This document shows, piece by piece, positions 48,983 through 59,105 of a DNA stretch of 64,000 bases. Within the stretch, counting starts at the first letter, position 1, and the number at the start of each line of letters is the position of its first letter. Source of the stretch: Primulina eburnea (Eukaryota; Streptophyta; Magnoliopsida; Lamiales; Gesneriaceae). The position numbers and the translations under genes are program-made. The notes under the pieces are model-generated. The model ran no database searches and was not told where the DNA came from. It saw only the letters and a program-made list of their open reading frames with translations. The stretch is taken from the NCBI RefSeq assembly GCF_022965805.1, contig NC_133117.1:13850183-13914182 (forward strand), written 5' to 3'.

Positions 48983-50389
48983 TGTTTTTATCTACAGATA
49001 TGAACTCCCGAGGCAGAGGAGAGTACTCTTATAGAGGGCGAGGTGGCAGGGGAAAACCCCCTAATATTATTGCTCAACATGGTAAACAGAGGCTAATAGC
49101 CCAGAATTTATCTAATTCGTCATCAGCTAGTAATACTGAGCAGAATGAGTTATATAATGAATTTCAAGAATTCTTGAAACAAAAGCAGAAAAATAATTCT
49201 GATTCTCAGTCTTCAGCATCATATGCTAATATCATCAAAGAAGATGATAATGATACAGCTCTTTATACAGAGTCAAAACATAAAGAATTAATTCTTCTTA
49301 TAGAAGAAAAAGATATCCAATGGGAAAAAACTCCTTGGATTATTATGGAAAGATATTTTACCAATACATCATATGTATATGGTGCTTATAAGCAACGAGG
49401 ATATTATGAGAATCTTCTCATATCTACAAAAAGTGTTGATATTACTCACTTTTTCAGTAATACTCAACAAAAAGGAAGTTATAACTTCTCTAAGTTTATT
49501 ATTAAAAAGATTATATCTATTGAAGAATGGGGTATATCTCCATTGGTTGAAAAAGAGTTTTACTCAGAAAATCATAAAACCAGTTTTAAATTCAATTTCT
49601 GGGATTATATTGAAAGTTTTAATAAAACTTTACTGTATGAAAATGAAAAAAGGAAACATACATGGTTTCTTAAGATTTGTGAAAATGTTTTCCATTATCC
49701 TATTCCAAATTGGTTTTTTTATTTGGTGGAAAATATTTGGTCCATCAGCAAAGATTTTGCCAGAAGTTTTTATAAAACCATTCGATACTTGGTTGAATGT
49801 TGCACCAATTATTACAAAAAGTTTTTCTGAACATTGGATTGATGGAAAGACTTTATGTCTATTCTTCACGGAATTCGGTATTCCATGGATCTGGAAATGG
49901 CAGCCAGAATTTGGTTATACAGATGAAGGTATCCCTTGTCTATGGAGAACTAGCTCTACAAAATTTTGGGATAAAATGTTACGAGAAGATCCAGTATCTG
50001 GAAAACTTCATGGTCATGACACCTTACTTCAAATGGAAGAAAAAATTTCTTCATATCAGAAAGATTTGTTGAATCAACAACAAAAAGAAAAAGATGCAAT
50101 GAGTCTATTTAAAATTCTGACTCAAAAATATTCAGAGATCTATTCTAAAGAAAAGATGGTAGAAATCTACATTGATGAAATGAAAAAAGATCTTTATAAG
50201 AATATGGGATGCTCCGATTCAAAATCAGACCAATCAATGGCTTCAGATTCCAGTGATAATCAATTCATACATCTAATGAAGATGCATGATGCACAGGATC
50301 CAGATGAGGATATTCCTCAATTATCTCAAATTGAGGATATATTTGAAAGTTTGAAGAAATCTCTTAAAGATAATACTAAAGATGATTAA
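48982..50389 (+). pseudogene. Viral ORF3, block IV second copy, single-base insertion
   Basis: 1408 nt, one base longer than intact. A T run near 49711-49718 has seven Ts instead of six, after IPNW. The upstream frame ends at 49830 with a wrong tail; the native frame runs on to 50389. The N-terminus has GEYSYR for GESSYR. The C-terminus has QIEDIF, shared with the copy at 56763. Confidence 0.92.
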
Positions 50390-51382
50390 AATCGTTGAAA
50401 GTGGAATCTCACTATTCAAGAGTTGGTGAAATAACACATCATCATGGCATATCATGACAAAAAGTGGGTGCATATCACTATTTACTTTTTGAATTTTGTA
50501 ACCATGTTACTTTTGCTTTAATAAAGCATTTACTATTTTTATTTTAAGATGGAATCCGGGGTTTGATGTCCGGCTCTTCTATCTATATATAGGCTATTTC
50601 TGTGTTCTTAGAAGGACACGGTCGAGTTTGCTCCCCTCTCTACTCTCTCTTGTACAAAACCCTTCTGAAGTAAATCAATAAAAGTTTGAAGTTCTGCTTA
50701 CAACCTTGTAAGTTTATTGTTTTTATTTTTTGTTTTTATTTTTAATTTAAATATTTCAGTGATTAGCCTAAATGACAGGCTAAAGTATTCGTGCTAAATT
50801 ATTTTCCTTACTATGACATGATCTATATTTATTTGTAACTTGGAATCAGATTGATATAATAAAAGATTTATTTAAATTTCTGGAATCTAATGTAATATAA
50901 GAATCTTTGGTTAGAACATAAGGTAAGAAGATGAACCAGGAAATAGTTAACACAAGGTTCGAGTTTATCCGGGAAGAATAAATTCATGTTGTAGCCCTTC
51001 AGCCTGCTTAGCCGAGAAATGGCGTTTAAGGCGTTTATGGGTGATTTTTTATGAATTTATGATTCTTTGGGCCCTCGATAAATCCTCTGTTGTTAAATTT
51101 CTCTGGAATATCTTTCGTAAATCCTTTTATGTTTCGTAAAATTCCAAACAAGAATCTTATATTCATTATTATTCTGGAGTTTAAATTTCTCCTTTTCTTA
51201 GCTCAATTTGAGTTGAAAATGGTATATAGGCTGGAAACCAATAACTTCCATGTGTGCGAAAGCCACTAAGGAAAAGTTTGGTATAACAATGCCACGTATC
51301 AGATTCCTCTTTGATTCCAAGCCTCAGATGGTATCAGAGCCATGGAAATAGTCTGGTTAATAATTTAGCACTTTTTATTCAA
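50390..51382 (+). promoter_or_regulatory. Viral intergenic region between block IV units
   Basis: TATA box 50583-50592, AATAAA 50697-50702, leader hairpin 50763-50783, PBS 51329-51345. This region would drive the downstream intact unit. Confidence 0.77.
51329..51345 (+). other. Viral PBS, intact unit
   Basis: TGGTATCAGAGC plus CATGG. It lies 7780 nt after the previous PBS, which gives the unit length. Confidence 0.9.
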
Positions 51383-52438
51383 ATGAATATTTTCAGTATG
51401 AAAGAAACTGTTCATAACAGTTTAAATGAAGAATATGATATACCTGAAAATTTAGATTTGTTGAATAAATGGACTATTCCTAAGATAGAATCTAAAATGA
51501 TTTATAAGTTAGGAACTTTTGAAAGAATTGGTTTTAAACATGTAGTTAAAACTACAGAATCATCTGTACCTCTTCATAATAATGAAATGGTAATAAGATT
51601 ATTAAATAATAAAGATATTATGCCTTATATGAAAAATTATAAATTTATTCATATAGGATTAATTCAAATTGCTTTTAGACCTTTAACATTAGAAGGTTTA
51701 CCAGAAAGCTTCATAGCAGCTTTAAGAGATGGAAGAAATTTGAATTGGAAACAATCCCTTATGGGAATAATTCAATCTAGTCTGGCACATGGTCCAGTAT
51801 ATTTTGATGTTTATCCAAATTTATCTTTATCTTTGTTTGATCCAAATATATTAGACGCTTTAACATTAAATGTTAAAACTCATGGTTATAATTATACTCC
51901 TGGAACAGAAGTAATATGTATCTGTTATCGTATTTATTATAAACCATTATTTACACTAAATCCTATGTGTAAAAGAATAGATAAAAAATTAAATGAAACT
52001 ATTCTTATAGAAACTAATTTTAATAGATCTAATATTACAACTCGTAGATCTATAAAATGGGAAGAAATAGAATTTCCAGAAAACTGGATAATTGAACAAG
52101 CTGTTCCTAAAAATCCTATAATAAATAGAGATTTAGAACAAGTCATACAAACTAATGAAGGAACTGTTCAAATACAGTTTAATAATGAACAAAGAAGATT
52201 ATTACCCTCTTCTGTTTATGCTAGATCAAGATCTAGTCACTCTTTTATTTCTCCTCTAGATTATATGATAGATATACCACAAACTTCTAGAGCTTCTACT
52301 TCTCAAATTAGAGAAGAATTAGAATCTACTAATACAGTAGATGATTTAATCATAAATCAAAACAATATAGTTCATAAAAGTAACTTTCAAAAAGTTAGAG
52401 AAACTGATACAGTTTTAGAAATGAATTTTAGTATTTAA
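51383..52438 (+). CDS. Viral movement protein, intact unit (351 aa)
   Basis: First ORF of the unit with all frames open. The 30K-superfamily core is FIHIGLIQ (about 88-95), RDGR (115-118), then the YP...SLFD strand region and YRIYYKP (about 185-195). It would act at plasmodesmata in cell-to-cell movement; that function is from family knowledge, not shown here. The ATG at 51383 is 54 nt past the PBS start and roughly 770 nt from the inferred RNA start, so initiation would need shunting or reinitiation past leader AUGs. Only private change: TVLEMN for TVSEMN near the C-terminus. The stop overlaps the polyprotein ATG. Confidence 0.94.
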   Translation: MNIFSMKETVHNSLNEEYDIPENLDLLNKWTIPKIESKMIYKLGTFERIGFKHVVKTTESSVPLHNNEMVIRLLNNKDIMPYMKNYKFIHIGLIQIAFRPLTLEGLPESFIAALRDGRNLNWKQSLMGIIQSSLAHGPVYFDVYPNLSLSLFDPNILDALTLNVKTHGYNYTPGTEVICICYRIYYKPLFTLNPMCKRIDKKLNETILIETNFNRSNITTRRSIKWEEIEFPENWIIEQAVPKNPIINRDLEQVIQTNEGTVQIQFNNEQRRLLPSSVYARSRSSHSFISPLDYMIDIPQTSRASTSQIREELESTNTVDDLIINQNNIVHKSNFQKVRETDTVLEMNFSI

Positions 52439-55400
52439 TGGATAGTAAATCAAAGATTGATTTTACTAAAGGATCTTCTGCTAGAGCAAAGATCAATGCA
52501 GAATTTTATTTACCCAAATGGGAATCTTTCAGAAATTGGTACTTTAAAAGTTTTTCTGAAGAAGAGTTTGAATATATTGTTTCAACATTTTATAAATATT
52601 GTGAAAACCAGAATAAACTTATACATTTTGTTCCTTGGTTTTTTAAAACATTTATTATAGATTATATTTCTATTCTTGAAAGAAATTATAAACTTTCTTC
52701 AGGACAGATTCAAAAATCTGTTTATCCTCCTCAACAATCTTTTATTATAGAAAAGAATAATAAAATTTTAAATTTTACTGCTTTTTCAAAATTATTTGAG
52801 AATGATATGTTACAAATCACTGTTAAACATATTAATCAGATAATAGAAAAACAGAATTACACAAATTTATATCTCACGATTATAGGAGAAGAAATAAATT
52901 CTCTTAAAGATCGTATTGAAAAAATTATTTTAGCTATTAATAAAATTAAATCAGATGTTCATATAGAAGAACCAGAAAATAATATTGTTTCTGTTGCTAC
53001 ATCATCCATTCAATCCCCTCCTGATATTAAAGATTTTAAATTTAAATCTTCTGTTTCTGATATAGAAAAATTATTAGAAGAAAAATTTAGAAATCTTAAT
53101 TTAAATACTCTTAATGAAGAGTTTGAAGAATTATATAAGATTAATAATCATTCTGAAGATGAGATTAATAAAATTAAATGGGCTGATAGACCCACTACAT
53201 CCAAATATTACTATAATAAACCTACTCCCATGGATGTTCTCATTGAAGAAAATGAATATATTTATTCTAATAGTTATAATGGAAAAAATATTTATGAATG
53301 GAATATTGATGGTTATAGTGATAGGCAAATTTATAATACTTCTCACAGAATGCTTATGTATAGTACTGTGTGTAAATCATCAGGTAATACTGATAAGAAT
53401 ATTGCTAAAATGATAACAGCAGGATTTACTGGCCAACTTAAAGGTTGGTGGGATAATTATTTACATTATTCTCAAAAAGATGAAATCTTTAACTCCATAA
53501 AAATGGAAAATAATATTCAATTAGAAAATGTAGTGTATACATTAATATTAACTATGATTGAACATTTCACAGGAAAATTCACTGATAATAGTGAACAAAT
53601 TAGAACTTTATTAAGTAATCTAAAATGTAAAACACTTACTGATTTTAGATGGTATAAAGATACTTTCCTATCTCGTATTTATGAGATTCCAGACTGTAAT
53701 AATAGTCTGTGGAAAGCTAAATTTATAGATGGCTTACCTTTCTTATTTGCTGAAAGGGTTAGAAAAGTATTAAGAAAAGATGATATAAATATCTCTTATG
53801 ATAATTATACTTATGGTAATTTGATTAATACTTGTATTCAAGAGGGTTTAGCTCTCTGTAATGAATTAAAATTAAATAATCAAATTAAAAGACAAAATTT
53901 ACTAGAGAAAAAACAGTTAGGAAAATTTTGTGATCAATTTGGTATGGACTTACCTAATAAAGGTAAGAAGAAAATTAAAGATAAGGATGATAAGATTTAT
54001 AAGAAAAGACATTTGTCTGAAAGACAAAAAGAAAGAAAAATGAAAAGAAAAGAAATTCGTGAATCAGCTAAAGCTGATAGGAAAAAAGATAAATACAAAA
54101 ACAAATTAATAATTTGTAGAAAATGTAAAAAGCCAGGACATTATGCTAATCAATGTTGGGCTAAAAACAAAATTAATAATTTAGATATAGATGATAATCT
54201 AAAAGAAGCATTATTTAAAATAATAATGGATTCAAATAATAATTCTGATAGTGAAACTGAGAATTCTTCAGAATCCTATAATTCAGAAGAAATTCTGGAT
54301 AATGAATCAGATATTTCTGATTTAGAAGAATGCAATAATTGTATACAGGGAAAATCTTGTATAAGTCCTATAGAGGATAATAATAAAAATGATGAGTTTT
54401 ATAAACTTATGTCTCAATTTCAAGATTTAAATATTAATGTTTTAACTAACAATAATATTTTAGAATTCCTTAAAATGATTAAGGACCCAATATTAAAATC
54501 TACAATTATTGATCAAATGGAAAATACTGCTTCAACAAGCAATAATGATAATAACATTCTTGTTAAACAAGAACAAGCTTATTCTATGAAAGAAGTTAAA
54601 AATCTTTTACAGAAAAAATATAGTCAACAAAATCCAGTTACTATACAGGATTTAGTTAAAGAGATTGATAATCTTAAACAACAAATAAAATTTTTACATG
54701 ATAATAATAATAGTTTAAATTATCGTATTTCAGTCATTGAAAATCATAATAATTCAATTTCTGAAAGTTTTGAAAATATTCAAGATATTTCATTTCCTGA
54801 TAATAATCAGAAACATTTATCTGTTTTGAGTATGATTATATCTCAAAAATGGTATACTAATATTACTTTATTAATTGATAATTCTTATAAAAAGAATTTC
54901 ATTGCTATGATAGATAGTGGTGCAGATTTAAACGTAATACAGGAAGGATTAATTCCTACAAAATATTTTCATAAAACTACTCATTCTCTCTCTCATGCAG
55001 GAGGAGAACCTTTAGAAATAAATTATAAATTACCTAAAGCTTATATTTGCAAAGATAAAAACTGTATTCAAACCAGTTTTTTATTAGCTAAAGACATTTC
55101 TAGCCAACTAATACTTGGTCTTCCTTTTATTTATCAAATTTATCCTTTAACAAATGTTGATGAAACAGGTATAATAGGAACTTATCAAGGTAATCCTATT
55201 TCTTTTCAGTTTATAACTAAACCTGTTTATAGAATTTTAAATGAGCTACAAGAACAGATTGAAAGAAAAACCTTTCAAATAAACTCTTTAAAAGAAGAAA
55301 TAAAATTTCTTACAATTGATGAAAAATTACAGAATCCTAAATTACAGGAAAAAATAAAAATTATTTATAATAAATTTTCATTAGAAATATGTAATGATCT

Positions 55401-56763
55401 TCCAAATGCTTTTTGGAATAGAAAGAAGCATATTATATCTCTTCCATATGAAGAAACTTTTGATGAGAGAAATATTCCTACTAAGGCTCGTCCTTGTCAA
55501 ATGAATTCTGAATATTTAGAATTATGCAAGAATGAAATTCATTCTTTGTTAGATAAAGGTTTAATAAAACCTTCTCAATCTCCTTGGTCTTGTACTGCTT
55601 TTTATGTTAATAAACATTCAGAGCAGGAAAGAGGAGTTCCTAGATTAGTTATAAATTATAAACCTCTTAATAAGGTTTTGAAATGGATTAGACATCCTAT
55701 TCCTAATAAAAAAGATTTATTAGACAGATTAGTTCATGCAATTATATTTTCCAAATTTGATTTAAAATCAGGATTTTGGCAGATTCAAATACAAGAATCT
55801 GATAGATATAAAACTGCTTTTAATGTTCCAATAGGACATTATGAATGGACAGTAATGCCATTTGGCCTTAAAAATGCCCCTTCAGAATTTCAACAAATTA
55901 TGAATGATATTTTTTATAACTATAGCAATTTTATAATTGTTTATATAGATGATATCTTAGTATTTTCTAATGATATTGAAACACATTTTAAACATTTAGA
56001 AATGTTTAAAAATATTGTTATTCAAAATGGTTTAGTTATTTCAAAATCTAAAATGATTTTATTCCAAACTAATATTCGTTTTCTTGGTCATATGATTGAA
56101 AAAGGAAAAATAATTCCTATCCAAAGAAGTATTGAATTTGGTTCAAAATTTCCAGATATAATAACTGATAAAACTCAGTTACAAAGATTTTTAGGGAGTT
56201 TAAATTATATTTCTCCTTATATTCAAAATCTTACTAAAGATTCTGCTATCTTATATGATAGACTGAAGAAAAATCCTTTACCTTGGACAGAGAAGCATAC
56301 TAAAGCTGTTCAAATTATTAAAGATAAAGTTAAAAATCTTCCTTGTCTTATGCTGGCAAATCCTTTATGGGATAAAATTGTAGAAACTGATGCCTCAGAT
56401 ATAGGTTTTGGAGGAATTTTAAAACAAAAAGATCCTCAAACAAAACAAGAATATCTTATAAGATTTTATTCTGGAAAGTGGAATAATGCCCAGAAAAATT
56501 ACTCCACAGTAGCAAAAGAAATCTTAGCTATTGTTAGATGTATTTTAAAATTTCAAGATGATTTATATAATCAAAAGTTTATTATAAAAACTGATTGCAA
56601 AACTGCAAAATTTATGTTTAATAAAGATTTTAAACATGATGTGTCTAAGCAAATGTTTGCTAGATGGCAGGCTCATTTAGCTCCTTTTGATTTTGAGATT
56701 ATTTATAAAAAAGGTGAGGATAATCATCTACCAGATTTCTTAACTCGAGAATATTTATCTTAA
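52438..56763 (+). CDS. Viral coat-protease-RT-RNase H polyprotein, intact (1441 aa)
   Basis: The main replication/structural polyprotein, fully open. N-terminal about 180 residues are of unknown role. The coat-protein core is about 280-480, with the conserved GFTGQLKGWWDNYL segment (W337, W338). A strongly basic stretch (about 507-556, possible nuclear/RNA-binding signal) precedes the CCHC knuckle (C560, C563, H568, C573). An acidic Ser/Glu/Asp region (about 602-633) follows, like the acidic flanks of caulimovirid coat proteins, then a predicted coiled coil (about 720-790). The aspartic protease has IDSGAD (D826). RT carries YIDD (D1171, D1172). RNase H starts at ETDASD (D1318) and runs to about 1430. 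No integrase is present, as expected for a pararetrovirus. One-base TAATG overlaps at both ends suggest coupled translation. Confidence 0.95.
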   Translation: MDSKSKIDFTKGSSARAKINAEFYLPKWESFRNWYFKSFSEEEFEYIVSTFYKYCENQNKLIHFVPWFFKTFIIDYISILERNYKLSSGQIQKSVYPPQQSFIIEKNNKILNFTAFSKLFENDMLQITVKHINQIIEKQNYTNLYLTIIGEEINSLKDRIEKIILAINKIKSDVHIEEPENNIVSVATSSIQSPPDIKDFKFKSSVSDIEKLLEEKFRNLNLNTLNEEFEELYKINNHSEDEINKIKWADRPTTSKYYYNKPTPMDVLIEENEYIYSNSYNGKNIYEWNIDGYSDRQIYNTSHRMLMYSTVCKSSGNTDKNIAKMITAGFTGQLKGWWDNYLHYSQKDEIFNSIKMENNIQLENVVYTLILTMIEHFTGKFTDNSEQIRTLLSNLKCKTLTDFRWYKDTFLSRIYEIPDCNNSLWKAKFIDGLPFLFAERVRKVLRKDDINISYDNYTYGNLINTCIQEGLALCNELKLNNQIKRQNLLEKKQLGKFCDQFGMDLPNKGKKKIKDKDDKIYKKRHLSERQKERKMKRKEIRESAKADRKKDKYKNKLIICRKCKKPGHYANQCWAKNKINNLDIDDNLKEALFKIIMDSNNNSDSETENSSESYNSEEILDNESDISDLEECNNCIQGKSCISPIEDNNKNDEFYKLMSQFQDLNINVLTNNNILEFLKMIKDPILKSTIIDQMENTASTSNNDNNILVKQEQAYSMKEVKNLLQKKYSQQNPVTIQDLVKEIDNLKQQIKFLHDNNNSLNYRISVIENHNNSISESFENIQDISFPDNNQKHLSVLSMIISQKWYTNITLLIDNSYKKNFIAMIDSGADLNVIQEGLIPTKYFHKTTHSLSHAGGEPLEINYKLPKAYICKDKNCIQTSFLLAKDISSQLILGLPFIYQIYPLTNVDETGIIGTYQGNPISFQFITKPVYRILNELQEQIERKTFQINSLKEEIKFLTIDEKLQNPKLQEKIKIIYNKFSLEICNDLPNAFWNRKKHIISLPYEETFDERNIPTKARPCQMNSEYLELCKNEIHSLLDKGLIKPSQSPWSCTAFYVNKHSEQERGVPRLVINYKPLNKVLKWIRHPIPNKKDLLDRLVHAIIFSKFDLKSGFWQIQIQESDRYKTAFNVPIGHYEWTVMPFGLKNAPSEFQQIMNDIFYNYSNFIIVYIDDILVFSNDIETHFKHLEMFKNIVIQNGLVISKSKMILFQTNIRFLGHMIEKGKIIPIQRSIEFGSKFPDIITDKTQLQRFLGSLNYISPYIQNLTKDSAILYDRLKKNPLPWTEKHTKAVQIIKDKVKNLPCLMLANPLWDKIVETDASDIGFGGILKQKDPQTKQEYLIRFYSGKWNNAQKNYSTVAKEILAIVRCILKFQDDLYNQKFIIKTDCKTAKFMFNKDFKHDVSKQMFARWQAHLAPFDFEIIYKKGEDNHLPDFLTREYLS

Positions 56764-58169
56764 TGTTTTTATCTACAGATATGAACTCCCGAGGCAGAGG
56801 AGAGTCCTCTTATAGAGGGCGAGGTGGCAGGGGAAAACCCCCTAATATTATTGCTCAACATGGTAAACAGAGGCTAATAGCCCAGAATTTATCTAATTCG
56901 TCATCAGCTAGTAATACTGAGCAGAATGAGTTATATAATGAATTTCAAGAATTCTTGAAACAAAAGCAGAAAAATAATTCTGATTCTCAGTCTTCAGCAT
57001 CATATGCTAATATCATCAAAGAAGATGATAATGATACAGCTCTTTATACAGAGTCAAAACATAAAGAATTAATTCTTCTTATAGAAGAAAAAGATATCCA
57101 ATGGGAAAAAACTCCTTGGATTATTATGGAAAGATATTTTACCAATACATCATATGTATATGGTGCTTATAAGCAACGAGGATATTATGAGAATCTTCTC
57201 ATATCTACAAAAAGTGTTGATATTACTCACTTTTTCAGTAATACTCAACAAAAAGGAAGTTATAACTTCTCTAAGTTTATTATTAAAAAGATTATATCTA
57301 TTGAAGAATGGGGTATATCTCCATTGGTTGAAAAAGAGTTTTACTCAGAAAATCATAAAACCAGTTTTAAATTCAATTTCTGGGATTATATTGAAAGTTT
57401 TAATAAAACTTTACTGTATGAAAATGAAAAAAGGAAACATACATGGTTTCTTAAGATTTGTGAAAATGTTTTCCATTATCCTATTCCAAATTGGTTTTTT
57501 ATTTGGTGGAAAATATTTGGTCCATCAGCAAAGATTTTGCCAGAAGTTTTTATAAAACCATTTGATACTTGGTTGAATGTTGCACCAATTATTACAAAAA
57601 GTTTTTCTGAACATTGGATTGATGGAAAGACTTTATGTCTATTCTTCACGGAATTCGGTATTCCATGGATCTGGAAATGGCAGCCAGAATTTGGTTATAC
57701 AGATGAAGGTATCCCTTGTCTATGGAGAACTAGCTCTACAAAATTTTGGGATAAAATGTTACGAAAAGATCCAGTATCTGGAAAACTTCATGGTCATGAC
57801 ACCTTACTTCAAATGGAAGAAAAAATTTCTTCATATCAGAAAGATTTGTTGAATCAACAACAAAAAGAAAAAGATGCAATGAGTCCATTTAAAATTCTGA
57901 CTCAAAAATATTCAGAGATCTATTCTAAAGAAAAGATGGTAGAAATCTACATTGATGAAATGAAAAAAGATCTTTATAAGAATATGGGATGCTCCGATTC
58001 AAAATCAGACCAATCAATGGCTTCAGATTCCAGTGATAATCAATTCATACATCTAATGAAGATGCATGATGCACAGGATCCAGATGAGGATATTCCTCAA
58101 TTATCTCAAATTGAGGATATATTTGAAAGTTTGAAGAAATCTCTTAAAGATAATACTAAAGATGATTAA
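56763..58169 (+). CDS. Viral ORF3 protein, intact unit (468 aa), function unknown
   Basis: Starts on the last A of the polyprotein stop. A second Met at codon 7 precedes the RG-rich tail (SRGRG, YRGRGGRG, about 8-24). Next come a polar Ser/Asn/Gln-rich stretch to about 100 and a folded-looking aromatic core of about 110-350 with clustered tryptophans (NWFFIWWKIFG, PWIWKWQPEFGY, KFWDKM). A helical charged segment (about 355-415) and an acidic Ser/Asp tail ending NTKDD follow. I recognise no catalytic motif, signal peptide or membrane span. RG-rich tails commonly bind RNA, and the position after RT matches that of the translational transactivator in some caulimovirids. Both points make an RNA-binding/translation role possible but unproven. 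Private change: LRKDPV for LREDPV. Confidence 0.88.
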   Translation: MFLSTDMNSRGRGESSYRGRGGRGKPPNIIAQHGKQRLIAQNLSNSSSASNTEQNELYNEFQEFLKQKQKNNSDSQSSASYANIIKEDDNDTALYTESKHKELILLIEEKDIQWEKTPWIIMERYFTNTSYVYGAYKQRGYYENLLISTKSVDITHFFSNTQQKGSYNFSKFIIKKIISIEEWGISPLVEKEFYSENHKTSFKFNFWDYIESFNKTLLYENEKRKHTWFLKICENVFHYPIPNWFFIWWKIFGPSAKILPEVFIKPFDTWLNVAPIITKSFSEHWIDGKTLCLFFTEFGIPWIWKWQPEFGYTDEGIPCLWRTSSTKFWDKMLRKDPVSGKLHGHDTLLQMEEKISSYQKDLLNQQQKEKDAMSPFKILTQKYSEIYSKEKMVEIYIDEMKKDLYKNMGCSDSKSDQSMASDSSDNQFIHLMKMHDAQDPDEDIPQLSQIEDIFESLKKSLKDNTKDD

Positions 58170-59103
58170 AATCGTTGAAAGTGGAATCTCACTATTCAAG
58201 AGTTGGTGAAATAACACATCATCATGGCATATCATGACAAAAAGTGGGTGCATATCACTATTTACTTTTTGAATTTTGTAACCATGTTACTTTTGCTTTA
58301 ATAAAGCATTTACTATTTTTATTTTAAGATGGAATCCGGGGTTTGATGTCCGGCTCTTCTATCTATATATAGGCTATTTCTGTGTTCTTAGAGGGACACG
58401 GTCGAGTTTGCTCCCCTCTCTACTCTCTCTTGTACAAAACCCTTCTGAAATAAATCAATAAAAGTTTGAAGTTCTGCTTACAACCTTGTAAGTTTATTGT
58501 TTTTATTTTTTGTTTTTATTTTTAATTTAAATATTTCAGTGATTAGCCTAAATGACAGGCTAAAGTATTCGTGCTAAATTATTTTCCTTACTATGACATG
58601 ATCTATATTTATTTGTAACTTGGAATCAGATTGATATAATAAAAGATTTATTTAAATTTCTGGAATCTAATGTAATATAAGAATCTTTGGTTAGAACATA
58701 AGGTAAGAAGATGAACCAGGAAATAGTTAACACAAGGTTCGAGTTTATCCGGGAAGAATAAATTCATGTTGTAGCCCTTCAGCCTGCTTAGCCGAGAAAT
58801 GGCGTTTAAGGCGTTTATGGGTGATTTTTTATGAATTTATGATTCTTTGGGCCCTCGATAAATCCTCTATTGTTAAATTTCTCTGGAATATCTTTCGTAA
58901 ATCCTTTTATGTTTCGTAAAATTCCAAACAAGAATCTTATATTCATTATTATTCTGGAGTTTAAATTTCTCCTTTTCTTAGCTCAATTTGAGTTGAAAAT
59001 GATATATAGGCTGGAAACCAATAACTTCCATGTGTGCGAAAGCCACTAAGGAAAAGTTTGGTATAACAATGCCACGTATCAGATTCCTCTTTGATTCCAA
59101 GCC
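58170..59103 (+). promoter_or_regulatory. Viral intergenic region at the right end of the array (truncated before the PBS)
   Basis: TATA box 58363-58372, AATAAA 58457-58462, leader hairpin 58543-58563. A G to A change makes a second AATAAA at 58449-58454. Viral sequence stops at 59103, five bases before the PBS would start. The promoter therefore points out of the array into the flanking LTR. Confidence 0.75.
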
Positions 59104-59104
59104 A
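59103..59104. other. Right boundary of the viral array
   Basis: Viral GATTCCAAGCC continues as AATGTTGAGACGG instead of the usual TCAGATGG. Everything to the right lacks viral similarity. Confidence 0.88.
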
Positions 59105-59105
59105 A

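Larger units (their letters stand above)
1..59103. mobile_element. Endogenous caulimovirid (plant pararetrovirus) array, rearranged
   Basis: Multiple near-identical copies of a viral unit of about 7.78 kb lie in four blocks of alternating orientation: minus 1-8609, plus 8616-16370, minus 16371-41430, plus 41431-59103. Repeat distance is measured between successive PBS sites (43549 to 51329 = 7780 nt). Each unit encodes a 30K-type movement protein, a coat/protease/RT/RNase H polyprotein and a third ORF. There is no integrase and no LTR, and priming is by tRNA-Met; this combination is diagnostic of Caulimoviridae. The copies are strongly AT-rich compared with the inserted retrotransposons. The left end lies outside the window; the right end meets non-viral DNA at 59103/59104. 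The genus is not assigned here: a separate MP ORF before a CP-PR-RT-RH ORF plus a third ORF does not match a type member I can name with confidence. Confidence 0.93.
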
